A stretch of 56,052 nucleotides of DNA from positions 11,930 through 67,981 of the forward strand of contig MSHC01000019.1 in NCBI GenBank assembly GCA_001940995.1, written 5' to 3'. The translations under genes were made by a program, and so were the position numbers. The notes under the pieces are model-generated. The model saw nothing but the letters and a program-made list of their open reading frames with translations, did not search any database and was not told where the DNA came from. The number at the start of each line of letters is the position of its first letter. Within the stretch, counting starts at the first letter, position 1. Shown here one piece after another: positions 17,418-26,800 of the stretch. This stretch comes from Ruminococcus sp. Phil15 (GTDB lineage Bacteria > Bacillota > Clostridia > Oscillospirales > Ruminococcaceae).

Positions 17418-19087
17418 TGTTTAAAAGAATAATTTCTCTGGCACTTTGTTTTGCAATGACATTTACGCTTGCGTCCTGCAAGGACGGCGATAAGGACGAG
17501 AGCTACCGCATCATAAAGCTTGTGTCATTTGAGGGAAGCGTCACATATACAAGGGACGATAAGACAAAGGACGTATACAAGAATATGAATTTTGAAAGCG
17601 GCGATGACCTTAAAACAGGCGAGCAGTCAAATGCCACTTTAGCTCTTGACAGCGACAAGAAAATCACCCTAGCTGAGCAGACCGAAATCAAAATGAAGGC
17701 AGACGGCGACGAGGACGACAGCCGTACATATATCGACCTGAAATCCGGAGAGATTTTAAATGAGATCAACGAGCCGCTAAAGTCGGGCGCACTCTACGAG
17801 GTAAAAACGTCAAATGCGACAGTCGGCGTAAAGGGTACGATTTTCCTTGTAAAAGCAGAGGACGACAGAACTATCGTCTACTGTGAAAAGGGCGTTGTAG
17901 AGATAAAGTCCGAGGAAAAGACCGAGCAGATTACAGCGAACCAGGCGGCTGTTGTCGAAAACGGTACGGTTTCGATCGTGCCTGTCGAGGAAATAAAGGA
18001 CTCTGTCTCGGAAGCCTCACAGCAGAGATTTTGGGGAAATGGAAATAATGACGAAACATATGGAATAACAAACCTCAGGGACGGATGGAGTGTCGAAAAG
18101 ACGGATTCGGGCGAATATATCCTGATAGATGAGCTAAATCCGAACAGAAAGGACCATTACGACGCCGACGGTGTGTTAAGCTGGACAGAAATAGAATATC
18201 CCGACGAGAATAGGCGAGAAACTATATCCTACACGTTGGTAGGCGACGCTGTATTGCCGCAGAGATATATGGAATACGCCGTCTCTGTTGAGGGTGAAGA
18301 GGATTTGGTAACAGACAGTATACTCAGCTATACCCCGACAGGTGAAAGCAATACGCTGTTTGACCTGTTTGTGTCTACCTCCGATAGTCAATCTCCAGAT
18401 TCAAACGATTATAAAAACTATCAAGTCAGATATTCCATAGCTTTGGACTGCTCTGCGTCATTGACAGGCGATGAATCAGGATATGTCTATTTAGCAAAAC
18501 TCGTTTTCGACGAAACACAGCCGGATACTCCAAGCGGCGACAACAGCGGCGAGAGCACAGATGGGTTTATAAGGCGGATTGACATCGAGTATAACGGCAC
18601 CTATAACCTGTATAAGCAGGAAGACGGCACCTATACCCTTGAAAACAAAAAAAATACCTATATCTATGGTGCGGATAACAAGCTGACAGGCTGTACCAAA
18701 AAGAGCGGCGACGGCAAAACCTATACAGAATGTAAATACTCGTATATTTATGGCGTCATACCTGTGATAGAACAGGAAGATATCTTTGATTCTTCGACAG
18801 GAGAATTGCTTACAAGAAGTAATTATCTCGCAATGCCGGGAGAGTATGACGAAGAGGGTTCGTATGTCAAAGCCGAATATCCAGCGATAGATAACGATAA
18901 CTGGTATGTCTTTGCTCTGTCAATCACCGAATACGACGGTGCAACAGGCGATGAGGCAGGAACAACATTCCTCAATTACCATGTATCAATACAAGATAAA
19001 GCGTTTGTTGAATGTTATGATTCTTCAATTGCAGGAGCGCAGACCACGAGTTACGGATTTATAAGCGATATTTCAGAGTACATATAA
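17417..19087 (+). CDS. FecR-domain lipoprotein
   Basis: A 556-residue exported lipoprotein with signal peptide and LASC lipobox (Cys ~20). Residues ~25-190 are a FecR-like domain: EGSVTYTRDDK, then SGDDLKTGEQSNATLAL, and the signature VKTSNATVGVKGTIFLV. The remainder is a long repetitive region of short antiparallel strands (YIYGADNKLTGC, YTECKYSYIYG). AAGGAGG lies ahead of the ATG, which overlaps the CHASE2 stop codon, so the two proteins are made together and may form one sensing unit at the membrane. Its last ~40 residues recur in a remnant at 21400-21549. FecR/CHASE2 co-occurrence is known in other phyla; function here is inferred. Confidence 0.82.
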   Translation: MFKRIISLALCFAMTFTLASCKDGDKDESYRIIKLVSFEGSVTYTRDDKTKDVYKNMNFESGDDLKTGEQSNATLALDSDKKITLAEQTEIKMKADGDEDDSRTYIDLKSGEILNEINEPLKSGALYEVKTSNATVGVKGTIFLVKAEDDRTIVYCEKGVVEIKSEEKTEQITANQAAVVENGTVSIVPVEEIKDSVSEASQQRFWGNGNNDETYGITNLRDGWSVEKTDSGEYILIDELNPNRKDHYDADGVLSWTEIEYPDENRRETISYTLVGDAVLPQRYMEYAVSVEGEEDLVTDSILSYTPTGESNTLFDLFVSTSDSQSPDSNDYKNYQVRYSIALDCSASLTGDESGYVYLAKLVFDETQPDTPSGDNSGESTDGFIRRIDIEYNGTYNLYKQEDGTYTLENKKNTYIYGADNKLTGCTKKSGDGKTYTECKYSYIYGVIPVIEQEDIFDSSTGELLTRSNYLAMPGEYDEEGSYVKAEYPAIDNDNWYVFALSITEYDGATGDEAGTTFLNYHVSIQDKAFVECYDSSIAGAQTTSYGFISDISEYI

Positions 19088-19092
19088 AATCA

Positions 19093-19124
19093 AAAGCCAC
19101 CGTATCAGCTACGGTGGCTTTGAG
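19093..19124. terminator. Hairpin after the FecR gene
   Basis: AAAGCCACCGTA pairs perfectly with TACGGTGGCTTT over a five-base loop, four bases past the FecR stop codon. The T tract in the plus direction is short, but the position supports a terminator. Confidence 0.7.
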
Positions 19125-19246
19125 CATAACAGCGGTTTTCTGTATGTTATAATGCAAATAAATGCGGAAATGTTTGAAGCAATTACTTGACAATGCTAGA
19201 AATTTATGCAATAATATATTTGAAAACATAAAAAGAGGTGTTGATT

Positions 19247-20572
19247 ATGTTCAAATATCGAAAGAAAAAAGCAGCTTTGCTAGCATCAATAGTTTGGATA
19301 TACGCTTTTGCTATTCCACCTGTTGCTGCCGCATCGTCGCAGGCAGACGATGCTGTCGCTGAAAGCAGAAGTTTGGGATATGCTGTATTTTCAGAATCAA
19401 ATGTTGAAGTGCCTATTCTCAATATTAAATCCAGAAACATTGAGGGCGAAGTGTACACAAATTACAGTGCGCCAGCCGACAGCGTGTCGCATATGTTAAA
19501 CTTTTCCGAGTCATTTATGTCCTTTGATCATACTACTTGTACAAAAGAATACAATTCAAAGGTGCAGGGCTTGGAGCTTGATTTAAATCTCTTTGGTATA
19601 AAAAAGGTTGGGGTAGAATGTAGCAAATTGGATATTGATGAGGTTTTAGGAGCAAACGAAAGTGTCAATGTTGTTTGTGATAGCTTGAATGGGGTTGAGA
19701 ATTCTGACACTGTTATATTTTCTTCCAACGGAGATATAATTATTACTGCTGATACGATCGACTTCAATGGTGTTATTTATGCTCCGAACGGAAAAGTTGT
19801 TTTAAATGCTGACAGAATAAATGTAAATGGATCTATTATAGGAAACGTCGTAGAGATTAATGCAGATTCTTGTACGATACAGAGCGATGAAGAATTGATT
19901 GATAATTTTGGCATTGATACGTATTGCGTTAGTGAACTTTCGTCACTTGAAAGGGCGTCAGATTACTCCGATGAAAATGCAATTTTAAAATCTTCAAGCG
20001 GAGACGGAAACTATTATTATAATACGGGAACAGATGTTGTTTCACAGGCTACTTATTCAAAATACAATTTGCTGAAAGTTGTAAAGGCGGGAGATATGAT
20101 TCATGAGAACAGAAAGGCTGAGCTTACTCCGGGTACATTTGTAGGACATATCGCATATGTTGAGGGAATATATTATCTGCCTCTATACGGCTCAGGCTCG
20201 AGTTCATCGACTTATAAGTACAATATAAGGATGATAGAAGCAATAGAAGATGGTGTTTGTCGGAGTATTTTAGACGATAAGAGGTGTGATGATAATAAAG
20301 TTAAGCTTTTGAGATACGGTTATAACGGATTACCTAGCAGAACGATAGCTACAATAACATCATTTATAACACGGCAAATCGGCAAGGATTATGGTCTTGA
20401 AATTGAACATATGCGTGATTCAAGCATTGATTCGCCGACATGGTACTGTTCACGTTTGGCGTGGGCAGGTTACCTATATGCCGGATATGATATTGAAGAT
20501 GGCAATGAATTTTATATAACTCCGGGGGACATTTTGGATAGTCCAAATATCAAGGCTATTAGTTATAAATAA
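19247..20572 (+). CDS. Secreted protein with beta-solenoid and permuted NlpC/P60 (YiiX-like) domain
   Basis: A 441-residue exported protein. A signal peptide (residues 1-30) is followed by repetitive parallel-strand sequence (~145-215) such as NGDIIITADTIDFNG, YAPNGKVVLNADRINVNG and VVEINADSCTI, resembling a bactofilin-like beta-solenoid. The C-terminal ~180 residues resemble permuted papain-fold hydrolases: KAGDMI, FVGHIAYVEG with H301, then WYCSRLAWAGY with C401. In these permuted proteins the histidine precedes the cysteine. It could cleave peptidoglycan peptides or another amide or ester bond. GAGGTG precedes the ATG. Base composition is more AT-rich than its neighbours, suggesting recent acquisition. 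Confidence 0.72.
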   Translation: MFKYRKKKAALLASIVWIYAFAIPPVAAASSQADDAVAESRSLGYAVFSESNVEVPILNIKSRNIEGEVYTNYSAPADSVSHMLNFSESFMSFDHTTCTKEYNSKVQGLELDLNLFGIKKVGVECSKLDIDEVLGANESVNVVCDSLNGVENSDTVIFSSNGDIIITADTIDFNGVIYAPNGKVVLNADRINVNGSIIGNVVEINADSCTIQSDEELIDNFGIDTYCVSELSSLERASDYSDENAILKSSSGDGNYYYNTGTDVVSQATYSKYNLLKVVKAGDMIHENRKAELTPGTFVGHIAYVEGIYYLPLYGSGSSSSTYKYNIRMIEAIEDGVCRSILDDKRCDDNKVKLLRYGYNGLPSRTIATITSFITRQIGKDYGLEIEHMRDSSIDSPTWYCSRLAWAGYLYAGYDIEDGNEFYITPGDILDSPNIKAISYK

Positions 20573-20584
20573 GGGGGTATAAGT

Positions 20585-21412
20585 ATGAGAAAATCAAAGC
20601 TTGCGATTGCCGTTGTTGCAGACAGCCTGTTATGTTTCCTGTTCGTTTTGCTTTTTAAGCACGGTGTAGATAATGTCAACGTTTCGTATGTCGAAAAGAT
20701 GTTTGACGTGATGCTGCCGGCGGCTATATTGACCGCTTGGATAGCATTGGCGTTTTGGTGCGTTAAGGACTCACCTAAAAAGGCATTGAAGACTGCCGTT
20801 ATACATACCGTTGTGGCTGCTGCTCTGCTTTTTGCCGTTCTCATGTATTTTGGCAATGGCAAAATGTTTTCGGATGACGGCGTTTTTAAATATCCGTTGC
20901 TTGGCTCTGTGCTAAAGGTAGTTTTGCCGATTATGGCGGGATACCTGCTGGCTTTTTTGGGCATCCTATGCGTGACAGCAATCTGCACATTTATTATGAA
21001 CGCCATATGCAAAAGGTTCGACCGTGAAAACAGTCATAAATCAGAACTGATACGTTTTGCAGTTGTTATGCTTTTGCTGTGTGTAGCTACGTTTGGATTA
21101 TTCTTACTTGCAGGCTTCTCAGCATTGCTGCTTGGAGTGTGCTTTATTGCGATAATCGTTCTGCTGGTAATTGAAGTTAATATGGTAACGTCCATCGTGT
21201 CTTGCGCCCACAACGGCGAAAAGCCCGTTAATCTTGTTGCTTTCGGAATTGCTTTGTGTATCGCAGGACTTGCAGTCAGCGCTCTTGTATTTATAAATCT
21301 TCCTACTGTTAATTGGTTAGTCAGAGTATTTGGCGCATGGTTTACAGTATTTGGAGTCTTGATGGCTATCTGCGCTGTTGTATCCAAAACGGTACCGAAA
21401 CAACAGAGATGA
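20585..21412 (+). CDS. Multi-pass membrane protein of unknown function
   Basis: A 275-residue protein with about seven or eight hydrophobic helices spread over the whole length and few charged loops. I do not recognise a family. It begins 12 bp after the upstream secreted hydrolase-like gene, behind a GGGGGTATAAGT leader, and is probably cotranscribed with it. Its stop codon lies inside the beginning of the FecR-like remnant, so the 3' end may sit at an old rearrangement junction. An accessory or immunity-like partner of the upstream protein is possible but unsupported. Confidence 0.6.
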   Translation: MRKSKLAIAVVADSLLCFLFVLLFKHGVDNVNVSYVEKMFDVMLPAAILTAWIALAFWCVKDSPKKALKTAVIHTVVAAALLFAVLMYFGNGKMFSDDGVFKYPLLGSVLKVVLPIMAGYLLAFLGILCVTAICTFIMNAICKRFDRENSHKSELIRFAVVMLLLCVATFGLFLLAGFSALLLGVCFIAIIVLLVIEVNMVTSIVSCAHNGEKPVNLVAFGIALCIAGLAVSALVFINLPTVNWLVRVFGAWFTVFGVLMAICAVVSKTVPKQQR

Positions 21413-21549
21413 TCGGGCAGGAAGAATGTTATGACCTTCATGTATCAATAGACGGGAATTCGGTTGTGACGGTGTATGGTTTCAGAGCGCCGACCGGTCC
21501 ATGGTCATCAAAGCAATGTTTTATAAGTGACCTTTCACAGTATCTATAA
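21400..21549 (+). pseudogene. 3' remnant of a second FecR-type lipoprotein gene
   Basis: The frame reads YDLHVSIDGNSVV and ends FISDLSQYL, matching the FecR lipoprotein C-terminus (NYHVSIQ, ending FISDISEYI) in order and spacing. The DNA also shares CATGTATCAATA and the TTTATAAG segment near the stop. No matching upstream portion or start exists, because the membrane-protein gene occupies that place. It is best explained as the tail of a tandem copy cut by insertion or deletion. Confidence 0.7.
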
Positions 21550-21671
21550 AAGCAAAGAGTGGCGATAGGCGGCAACCGTTTCTGTTGCGACTAAACAGGA
21601 GGCACCGCAGGAGAACAGTATCTGCGGGCGTATGCCTATGCCGCTAAAGGACAGAAGTCTAGAATAATAAA
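21550..21671. other. Non-coding, possibly structured stretch
   Basis: No ORF is supported. Short inverted repeats are present (CCGCAG/CTGCGG and GGCATAGGC-like matches), so a structured RNA is possible, but there is no promoter or known motif. Confidence 0.3.
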
Positions 21672-21711
21672 GAAGCTCTCAAATGGCGATATACCGTCAT
21701 TTGAGAGCTTC
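21672..21711 (-). terminator. Original terminator of the tRNA operon, now separated
   Basis: GAAGCTCTCAAATG at 21672-21685 pairs with CATTTGAGAGCTTC at 21698-21711, followed in the minus direction by TTTATTATT. It lies six bases beyond attL. Before integration it would have sat directly behind tRNA-Glu, so it is probably that operon's native terminator. Confidence 0.75.
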
Positions 21712-21716
21712 TTGTC

Positions 21717-21739
21717 TGGTGACCCGTACGGGAGTTGAA
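21717..21739. repeat. attL: 23-bp copy of the tRNA-Glu 3' end
   Basis: These 23 bases are identical to 35127-35149, the 3' end of tRNA-Glu on the minus strand including CCA. Homology stops abruptly on both sides. The pair marks the ends of an element of about 13.4 kb. Confidence 0.92.
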
Positions 21740-21857
21740 AATCTCGGCGCACTTTTCGTAAGTGATGAAAGTGTGCAGAAATCCCCGAAAATACGGCATT
21801 TTAGAACATACTACAAAGATTCATTTACGCTGTTTTTCACTAACTTTTTGCATTGTT

Positions 21858-21878
21858 AGCGGACAAATAGCGGACAAA
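21858..21878 (+). repeat. Tandem AGCGGACAAA repeats, candidate integrase arm sites
   Basis: AGCGGACAAA occurs at 21858-21867 and 21869-21878 with an 11-bp period; TAGCGGACAA recurs at 35050-35059 near attR. Repeats inside both ends of a tyrosine-integrase element are typical arm-type or excisionase binding sites. Confidence 0.55.
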
Positions 21879-21925
21879 ACATCCGACATACCCTTGTATA
21901 ATATTTCGATATGGAGGATATAAAA

Positions 21926-22195
21926 ATGAGAAACATTCTCGATGAACTTTATGATTATGATCTGTTCCACCTGACCGAAATTGAGGATATGGACGGTTCA
22001 TACAAGGCAGCACTCGACAGACTCGTCAAGGCAGAAGCAGAATTATTGAAAACCTTTCCTGATTGCAAAAATATTTTGAACGAATACCAGTCAGCGGACA
22101 TTGACCTACACAACCTCTCCAACCGCAATGAGTTCCGCAAGGGATTCAAGGTCGGCGCACAGCTCGTCCTTGAAATGATAAAGCCGATTAAGTGA
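21926..22195 (+). CDS. Small helical protein, DUF6809-like
   Basis: An 89-residue, largely helical, charged protein starting MRNILDELYDYDLFHL and ending GFKVGAQLVLEMIKPIK. It resembles small proteins often found on Firmicutes mobile elements (DUF6809-type), but I cannot confirm this without a profile search. The ATG at 21926 is preferred to the one at 21911 because GGAGG sits 7-8 bases before it. It begins the left part of the element and is followed 10 bp later by another small gene. Confidence 0.6.
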   Translation: MRNILDELYDYDLFHLTEIEDMDGSYKAALDRLVKAEAELLKTFPDCKNILNEYQSADIDLHNLSNRNEFRKGFKVGAQLVLEMIKPIK

Positions 22196-22205
22196 GGTGG
22201 TCTAT

Positions 22206-22604
22206 ATGAGCAGATACAAAAGTATGCAGACCGCCTACAATCCCCAGAAAAAGAAGAACGTGCCAATATGGAGACTGGATACAAACACACTGATCGTTAC
22301 TCACTTCAACGCTGATACGCTCACCGAAGAGTATAAAACCTACAACACTGACTATATCAAGTATCATCTTCATTACTCAGACAGCAAGTACCCCGACAGG
22401 CTTCGCAGGCTCGTCAACAATGGTAGGATCATTCTGTACCTTGATGACCTCGAACTGAAAGTCGGTGAAGCTATCACTCGACAAGTGGAGCGTTGGAAGA
22501 AATCTGATAGTTGCTATCAATCTGCCGTTCTCAGTGGGGTGATACTGAGAAAATGCACGGTCTTGAAAACTCTTTATCGCTATGGCGAGAGAGATTGTGT
22601 TTGA
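22206..22604 (+). CDS. Small hypothetical element protein
   Basis: A 132-residue protein. GAGGTGG precedes the ATG at 22206. The middle (PDRLRRLVNNGRIILYLDDLE) loosely recalls the TnpV family of transposon-encoded small proteins, but similarity is too weak for a call. The C-terminal ~30 residues (cysteine-bearing, low complexity) look unlike the rest and may result from a junction with the defence operon, whose last gene ends 52 bp downstream in the opposite direction. Confidence 0.5.
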   Translation: MSRYKSMQTAYNPQKKKNVPIWRLDTNTLIVTHFNADTLTEEYKTYNTDYIKYHLHYSDSKYPDRLRRLVNNGRIILYLDDLELKVGEAITRQVERWKKSDSCYQSAVLSGVILRKCTVLKTLYRYGERDCV

Positions 22605-22655
22605 GTGTATGGTTTATATTTGAGTTTGGACGGCTGTGCCTTGCGGTGCAGCAGT

Positions 22656-23828
22656 TTATTCAATATCCAATGCTTCCTGCTCTAACTTGCAATTATGTTC
22701 AAGCATATATGTTACTGTATCCGAAAATTCGCTGTTCATAAGATTTTTCAGCCGTTTTCTGTCATTATCCGTCAGCGGTTTTGTATAAGTTGAATGTTGT
22801 TGTAGTGTATCTGCATCCATTTGATAGGGAACAAAGCGAATGCCTGTTTTCTCTCGCAGATGAAGCAGGATATAAAATCCTCCCGCATCAATATCTCCGT
22901 AGTGATAGTAGGAGATTTGCGGGTTCTGCTCGTATATTTTTCTAATAAAATTTCTGCGGTGAGAATTATGGTATCCGCCAAGATAGAGAACAAAGGTATC
23001 AGACTGTGAAAAATGATTGAATGTTGTCAGGTTTTCAATGGTTATCACTCTGCTGCCCGTGATCTTGATTTTATCTATGCTTTTTAAAAGTACAGACGAG
23101 ATCGCAATGTCACCTTTCAGAACAGAAAGGTCAATTATCTGACCGCCGATCGTGATAATTCCGCAGCCCTTGATATAAACATGACCGGGATTTTTAACGA
23201 TGTTCAGATCTTCAAGTATGGTTTCATCCTGCGGAAAATCCCCATATTGAAACAGAAGTCTTGTGACTTTGTGTTTGATTTTTTCAAAAACTTTGGAATC
23301 TCCAAACACTTTGACCGAGAAATCTCTGATATAAGTTTCTTCGGGAATGTCAAATATTTCCGATACGACTTTCAGTATGTTTTCGTATTCTTCAAAGTCC
23401 CCGTCAAAGTATTCTGCTTTTTTGTTATTTTGTATTCGTTCAATTTGTGACTGACAGTACGCTGCAAGAACTTCATTTTCATTTGCATACATTGTAAGCA
23501 GGTGAAGCAGCCGTTCATTTGTATCTGCCTTTGGTGTTCTTGAAATGAATGCATATATCTCGCTCAGCTTATGCGTATTTAATGTAACGCTGTCAATAAC
23601 TCCGTTTTTCTTTTTTGACAAAGTAATATATTCACTGCGTTCAAGCTCCGCAATGGCTTCATTGATACTGATATAGAGGCCATATTCCGCTTCGTCACCA
23701 TATTTCGGAAAAAGCTGTGTTACCTTGACCGAAAAGCTCTGACTTCTTTTATTATCGCCTGTAAAGCTCCTACTTCGCTCATATTTATCAAGCAGGCAGT
23801 TCAGGAGCTGCTTTTTATAATTCGTCAT
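22656..23828 (-). CDS. jetD: Wadjet protein JetD (Toprim/topoisomerase VI-like nuclease)
   Basis: A 390-residue nuclease subunit of the Wadjet anti-plasmid system. The C-terminal half carries a Toprim-like site with YHYGDIDAGGFYILLHL, whose acidic residues bind metal, preceded by IENLTTFNHF and LYLGGYHN as in DUF3322/DUF2220 proteins. The N-terminal half is winged-helix-like. In characterised Wadjet systems this subunit cuts closed circular DNA after the SMC motor has extruded it. The ATG at 23828 is preferred because GAGGAG precedes it; it overlaps the jetC stop, indicating coupling. Intact and of normal length. Confidence 0.92.
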   Translation of the reverse strand: MTNYKKQLLNCLLDKYERSRSFTGDNKRSQSFSVKVTQLFPKYGDEAEYGLYISINEAIAELERSEYITLSKKKNGVIDSVTLNTHKLSEIYAFISRTPKADTNERLLHLLTMYANENEVLAAYCQSQIERIQNNKKAEYFDGDFEEYENILKVVSEIFDIPEETYIRDFSVKVFGDSKVFEKIKHKVTRLLFQYGDFPQDETILEDLNIVKNPGHVYIKGCGIITIGGQIIDLSVLKGDIAISSVLLKSIDKIKITGSRVITIENLTTFNHFSQSDTFVLYLGGYHNSHRRNFIRKIYEQNPQISYYHYGDIDAGGFYILLHLREKTGIRFVPYQMDADTLQQHSTYTKPLTDNDRKRLKNLMNSEFSDTVTYMLEHNCKLEQEALDIE

Positions 23829-26800
23829 AGGAGAACTCCTCTGCAAAGCTGTTATGACCGCTGTCTGTATAGACCATAACGATATTGTCCGCCTGTTCGC
23901 CGATCAGCTCCAATCTTGATGTAGGCGCGGCGAGAATGATCTGAAAATTCTGCGACTTAAAGAATGTGAGCATACTCTCGATACGTTCCTCGTCCATTTT
24001 ATCAAAGGCTTCGTCAAGCATGATAACTCTTATCGTTTCACCTGTGCTGTAAAGCTGAGCAAAAGAAGCTGCGATCGCCACATAGTATGGTGTCTGTGTC
24101 TCACCACCGCTTTTCTCTCTGTAGATTTTTGAAAATTTCTGCGATTTTCCATCCTTTGAAATGATCTCAATATCATAGTCAAGATAGCTGCGATAATCGG
24201 TATATTCACGCAATACATCATCGCCGTTTTCGTCCGAAGCCGTCAGCTTTGAAAACAGCTCATTCATTTCGTCGTGGTATTCTTCGTCAAACTGTGTGGA
24301 AAACAGATTGAATCCGCCAAGATTAAAGTCCGATATGATCATATCATAAAGACGTTTTTTACGCTTATCCGACGAATAGTCAAAACGATAGGAATCATTG
24401 CCGTAATAAATCGGTTTTAGAGTTTTATTCAGCTCCTTGAACAGAGAAATGGCATTTTCTATATTTTCACGCATTTTTGCAAGGAAGCTCTCTCTGAACT
24501 CTGTTTCACAGTTATCCTTGATACCTCTCAATTGTTCCTCATATTTAATAATGTCATGCTTTACTAAAGCACCGTATTCCTCGGAGTATGCAGACATCAT
24601 ACCGATACCCGTACCAAGCTCGCCGTCCTTGTATCTTGATTGCATAACGTGCAGCTCGTTATTGGCTTTTTCTCTCTGATTTCTAAGAGTTTCTCTCCTC
24701 GGCTGATAGTTTCCCCAAATCGTATCTGCGGACTTTGCCTTTTTATGCTCCTCAAACTTATGACGTGCATCATGCAATGCTGCTTCGTTTTCCTTGCACA
24801 TATCACTTATCTGTGATTCAATATTGCTGATTTCTGCTTCAAGCTGTCCGATATCAGCCGTAAGATTTTCTGTTGAAAGTCGATTTTTTGTGATAGACTG
24901 CTTGATGTTATCAAGTTCTTCGTCTTTACTGTCGAGTTGTCTTTTCAGTTCATCAGCTTCCATTTGCAGCTGCAAATAAGTGGGATCATTTTCAGCTTCT
25001 TTAAGTTTCTGGTTTAACAGACGTATATCTTCTGTAATTTTCTGTATTTCTATCGGAGAAGTAATAACAGGCTTCAATATTTCAAAATTGCACTGTCTGA
25101 TAACCGAAAGTATCGTAGTATAATCTAATTCCTGCGTTTTAAGCTCCGATCGTCCGACTGATTTATCTTCATATTCCGCTTTCTTGATTTTCAGCTGCTG
25201 CTGCAAAGCGTATTTGCCGATATATGGCATATTGTAGATTTTAGGGTCGATTTTTCTAAGCGCATTACCCTGATAAAGCATACAGCCCTGCGTAATGGCT
25301 ATACGGTGTTCTTTTAGCTCCGAAACGCTTTCACACATCGTCACCCTGCCGAGAAGATAGCAAGCATAGGCATACGCATAGCGGTTTTCACTGGTGACAA
25401 CGCTTGCAAGGCTCGTCTCGTCAGGCGTAATGTCTGTTTTCAGTTTTGCTGTATTGACAATGGCTGCTGTGTGTATTTTGGACTTGTATTTGTCGTAAAC
25501 CTCGGCAGCAATGTCATAATAGGCAGGCTCTACAATAATATAGAATCTCTGTGAATTAAGATAACCCTCGACTGCATTCTGCCATTTGCTGTCGGATATT
25601 TCAAGAAGATCGGCAAGGATATGCACCTCAGAAACGATACCCCTTGCAGAAAATTCACGCTGTATCACTTCTTTCAGCATGGTGACATTTTTATCATAGG
25701 TGAGCTTGTTTTGTTCAAGATCCCTGATCTCTCTGGAGAGCTGTTCAATAGCCTTGTTCAGAGCAGTCAGTTCAGTTTTTGTATCCATTAATTGATCCTG
25801 AATAATTTTCTCTGCATCTGCAAATGCACGTTCGATGTCAATAATAATACTGTTTCTGCGCTGAATATCCATTTCAGTTTGTTCCAAAGCAGAAATTTCA
25901 CTGTCGGTCACAGCGCTGTACTTGCGAATGTACCGCAGGGCTGTCCGTATCCTTTTTAGCTGTTCTTTCAGTTGATTAAGCTGGTCAGACAGGGTGCTTT
26001 TATCTTTTTCCTTATCCTTTATATCGGATCTGATAGAGCTGATCAGAAAAGCGGATTCCCCGGAATTTAATGAAGTCTGAACATTGATGTATCTCTCGTT
26101 TAGCCTTTGTATGTCAGCGCTGAGATCATTGCGAGCCTTTTCATCCTGCGCCAAGCGCTGCTCTGCAAGCCTGATCTGACTTGTCTTATCTGCAATGCTT
26201 GCTTTTTTGGCTTCTGCTTCCGCGATCTTTATGAGAATGTCTATCACAAGTATCTGCTCGTCAAAATGCAGGATATCATCATATTTTTTCTGGATCGCTT
26301 CAAGATCGTTTACCTGTTTCTTTACTTCCTCCACAAGGAGCTGCATTTCTTTCAGATTGCGGATATTTTCACGGAGCGCGTCAATATCAATGCTTTTCTC
26401 AGGCAGAATAAACTGCGAAACAAAGCTCTTGACATCTTTCATAGGCTTGAATGCAATCGACTTTGCAAGAAGCTCAAAAAAATTATCCTGTAGATGTCCG
26501 AGCCGAAGTTTGAATCTATCCTTTGCAAGGGAAGTCTGATGAATAAACACTACCCTTTCTCCGTTGTTTCTGAACTGTTCGTCTTTTGCAGGCTTATTGT
26601 CCGCAATAAAGGATAGCTGATCGAGCGTACCCTCCTCACAGAACCACTTTTTCTTCACTTCACTTTCAAGATCGGGGGAATCGAACTTTCCGCCTATCAC
26701 GAAATAACGCTGTTTGCTTTCTTCGTAAACTTCAAGGGCAATATAAGAGATGACTGCGCCCTTTCTGATATATTCGCTGCCCTCTTCACCTGTTTTTCCT

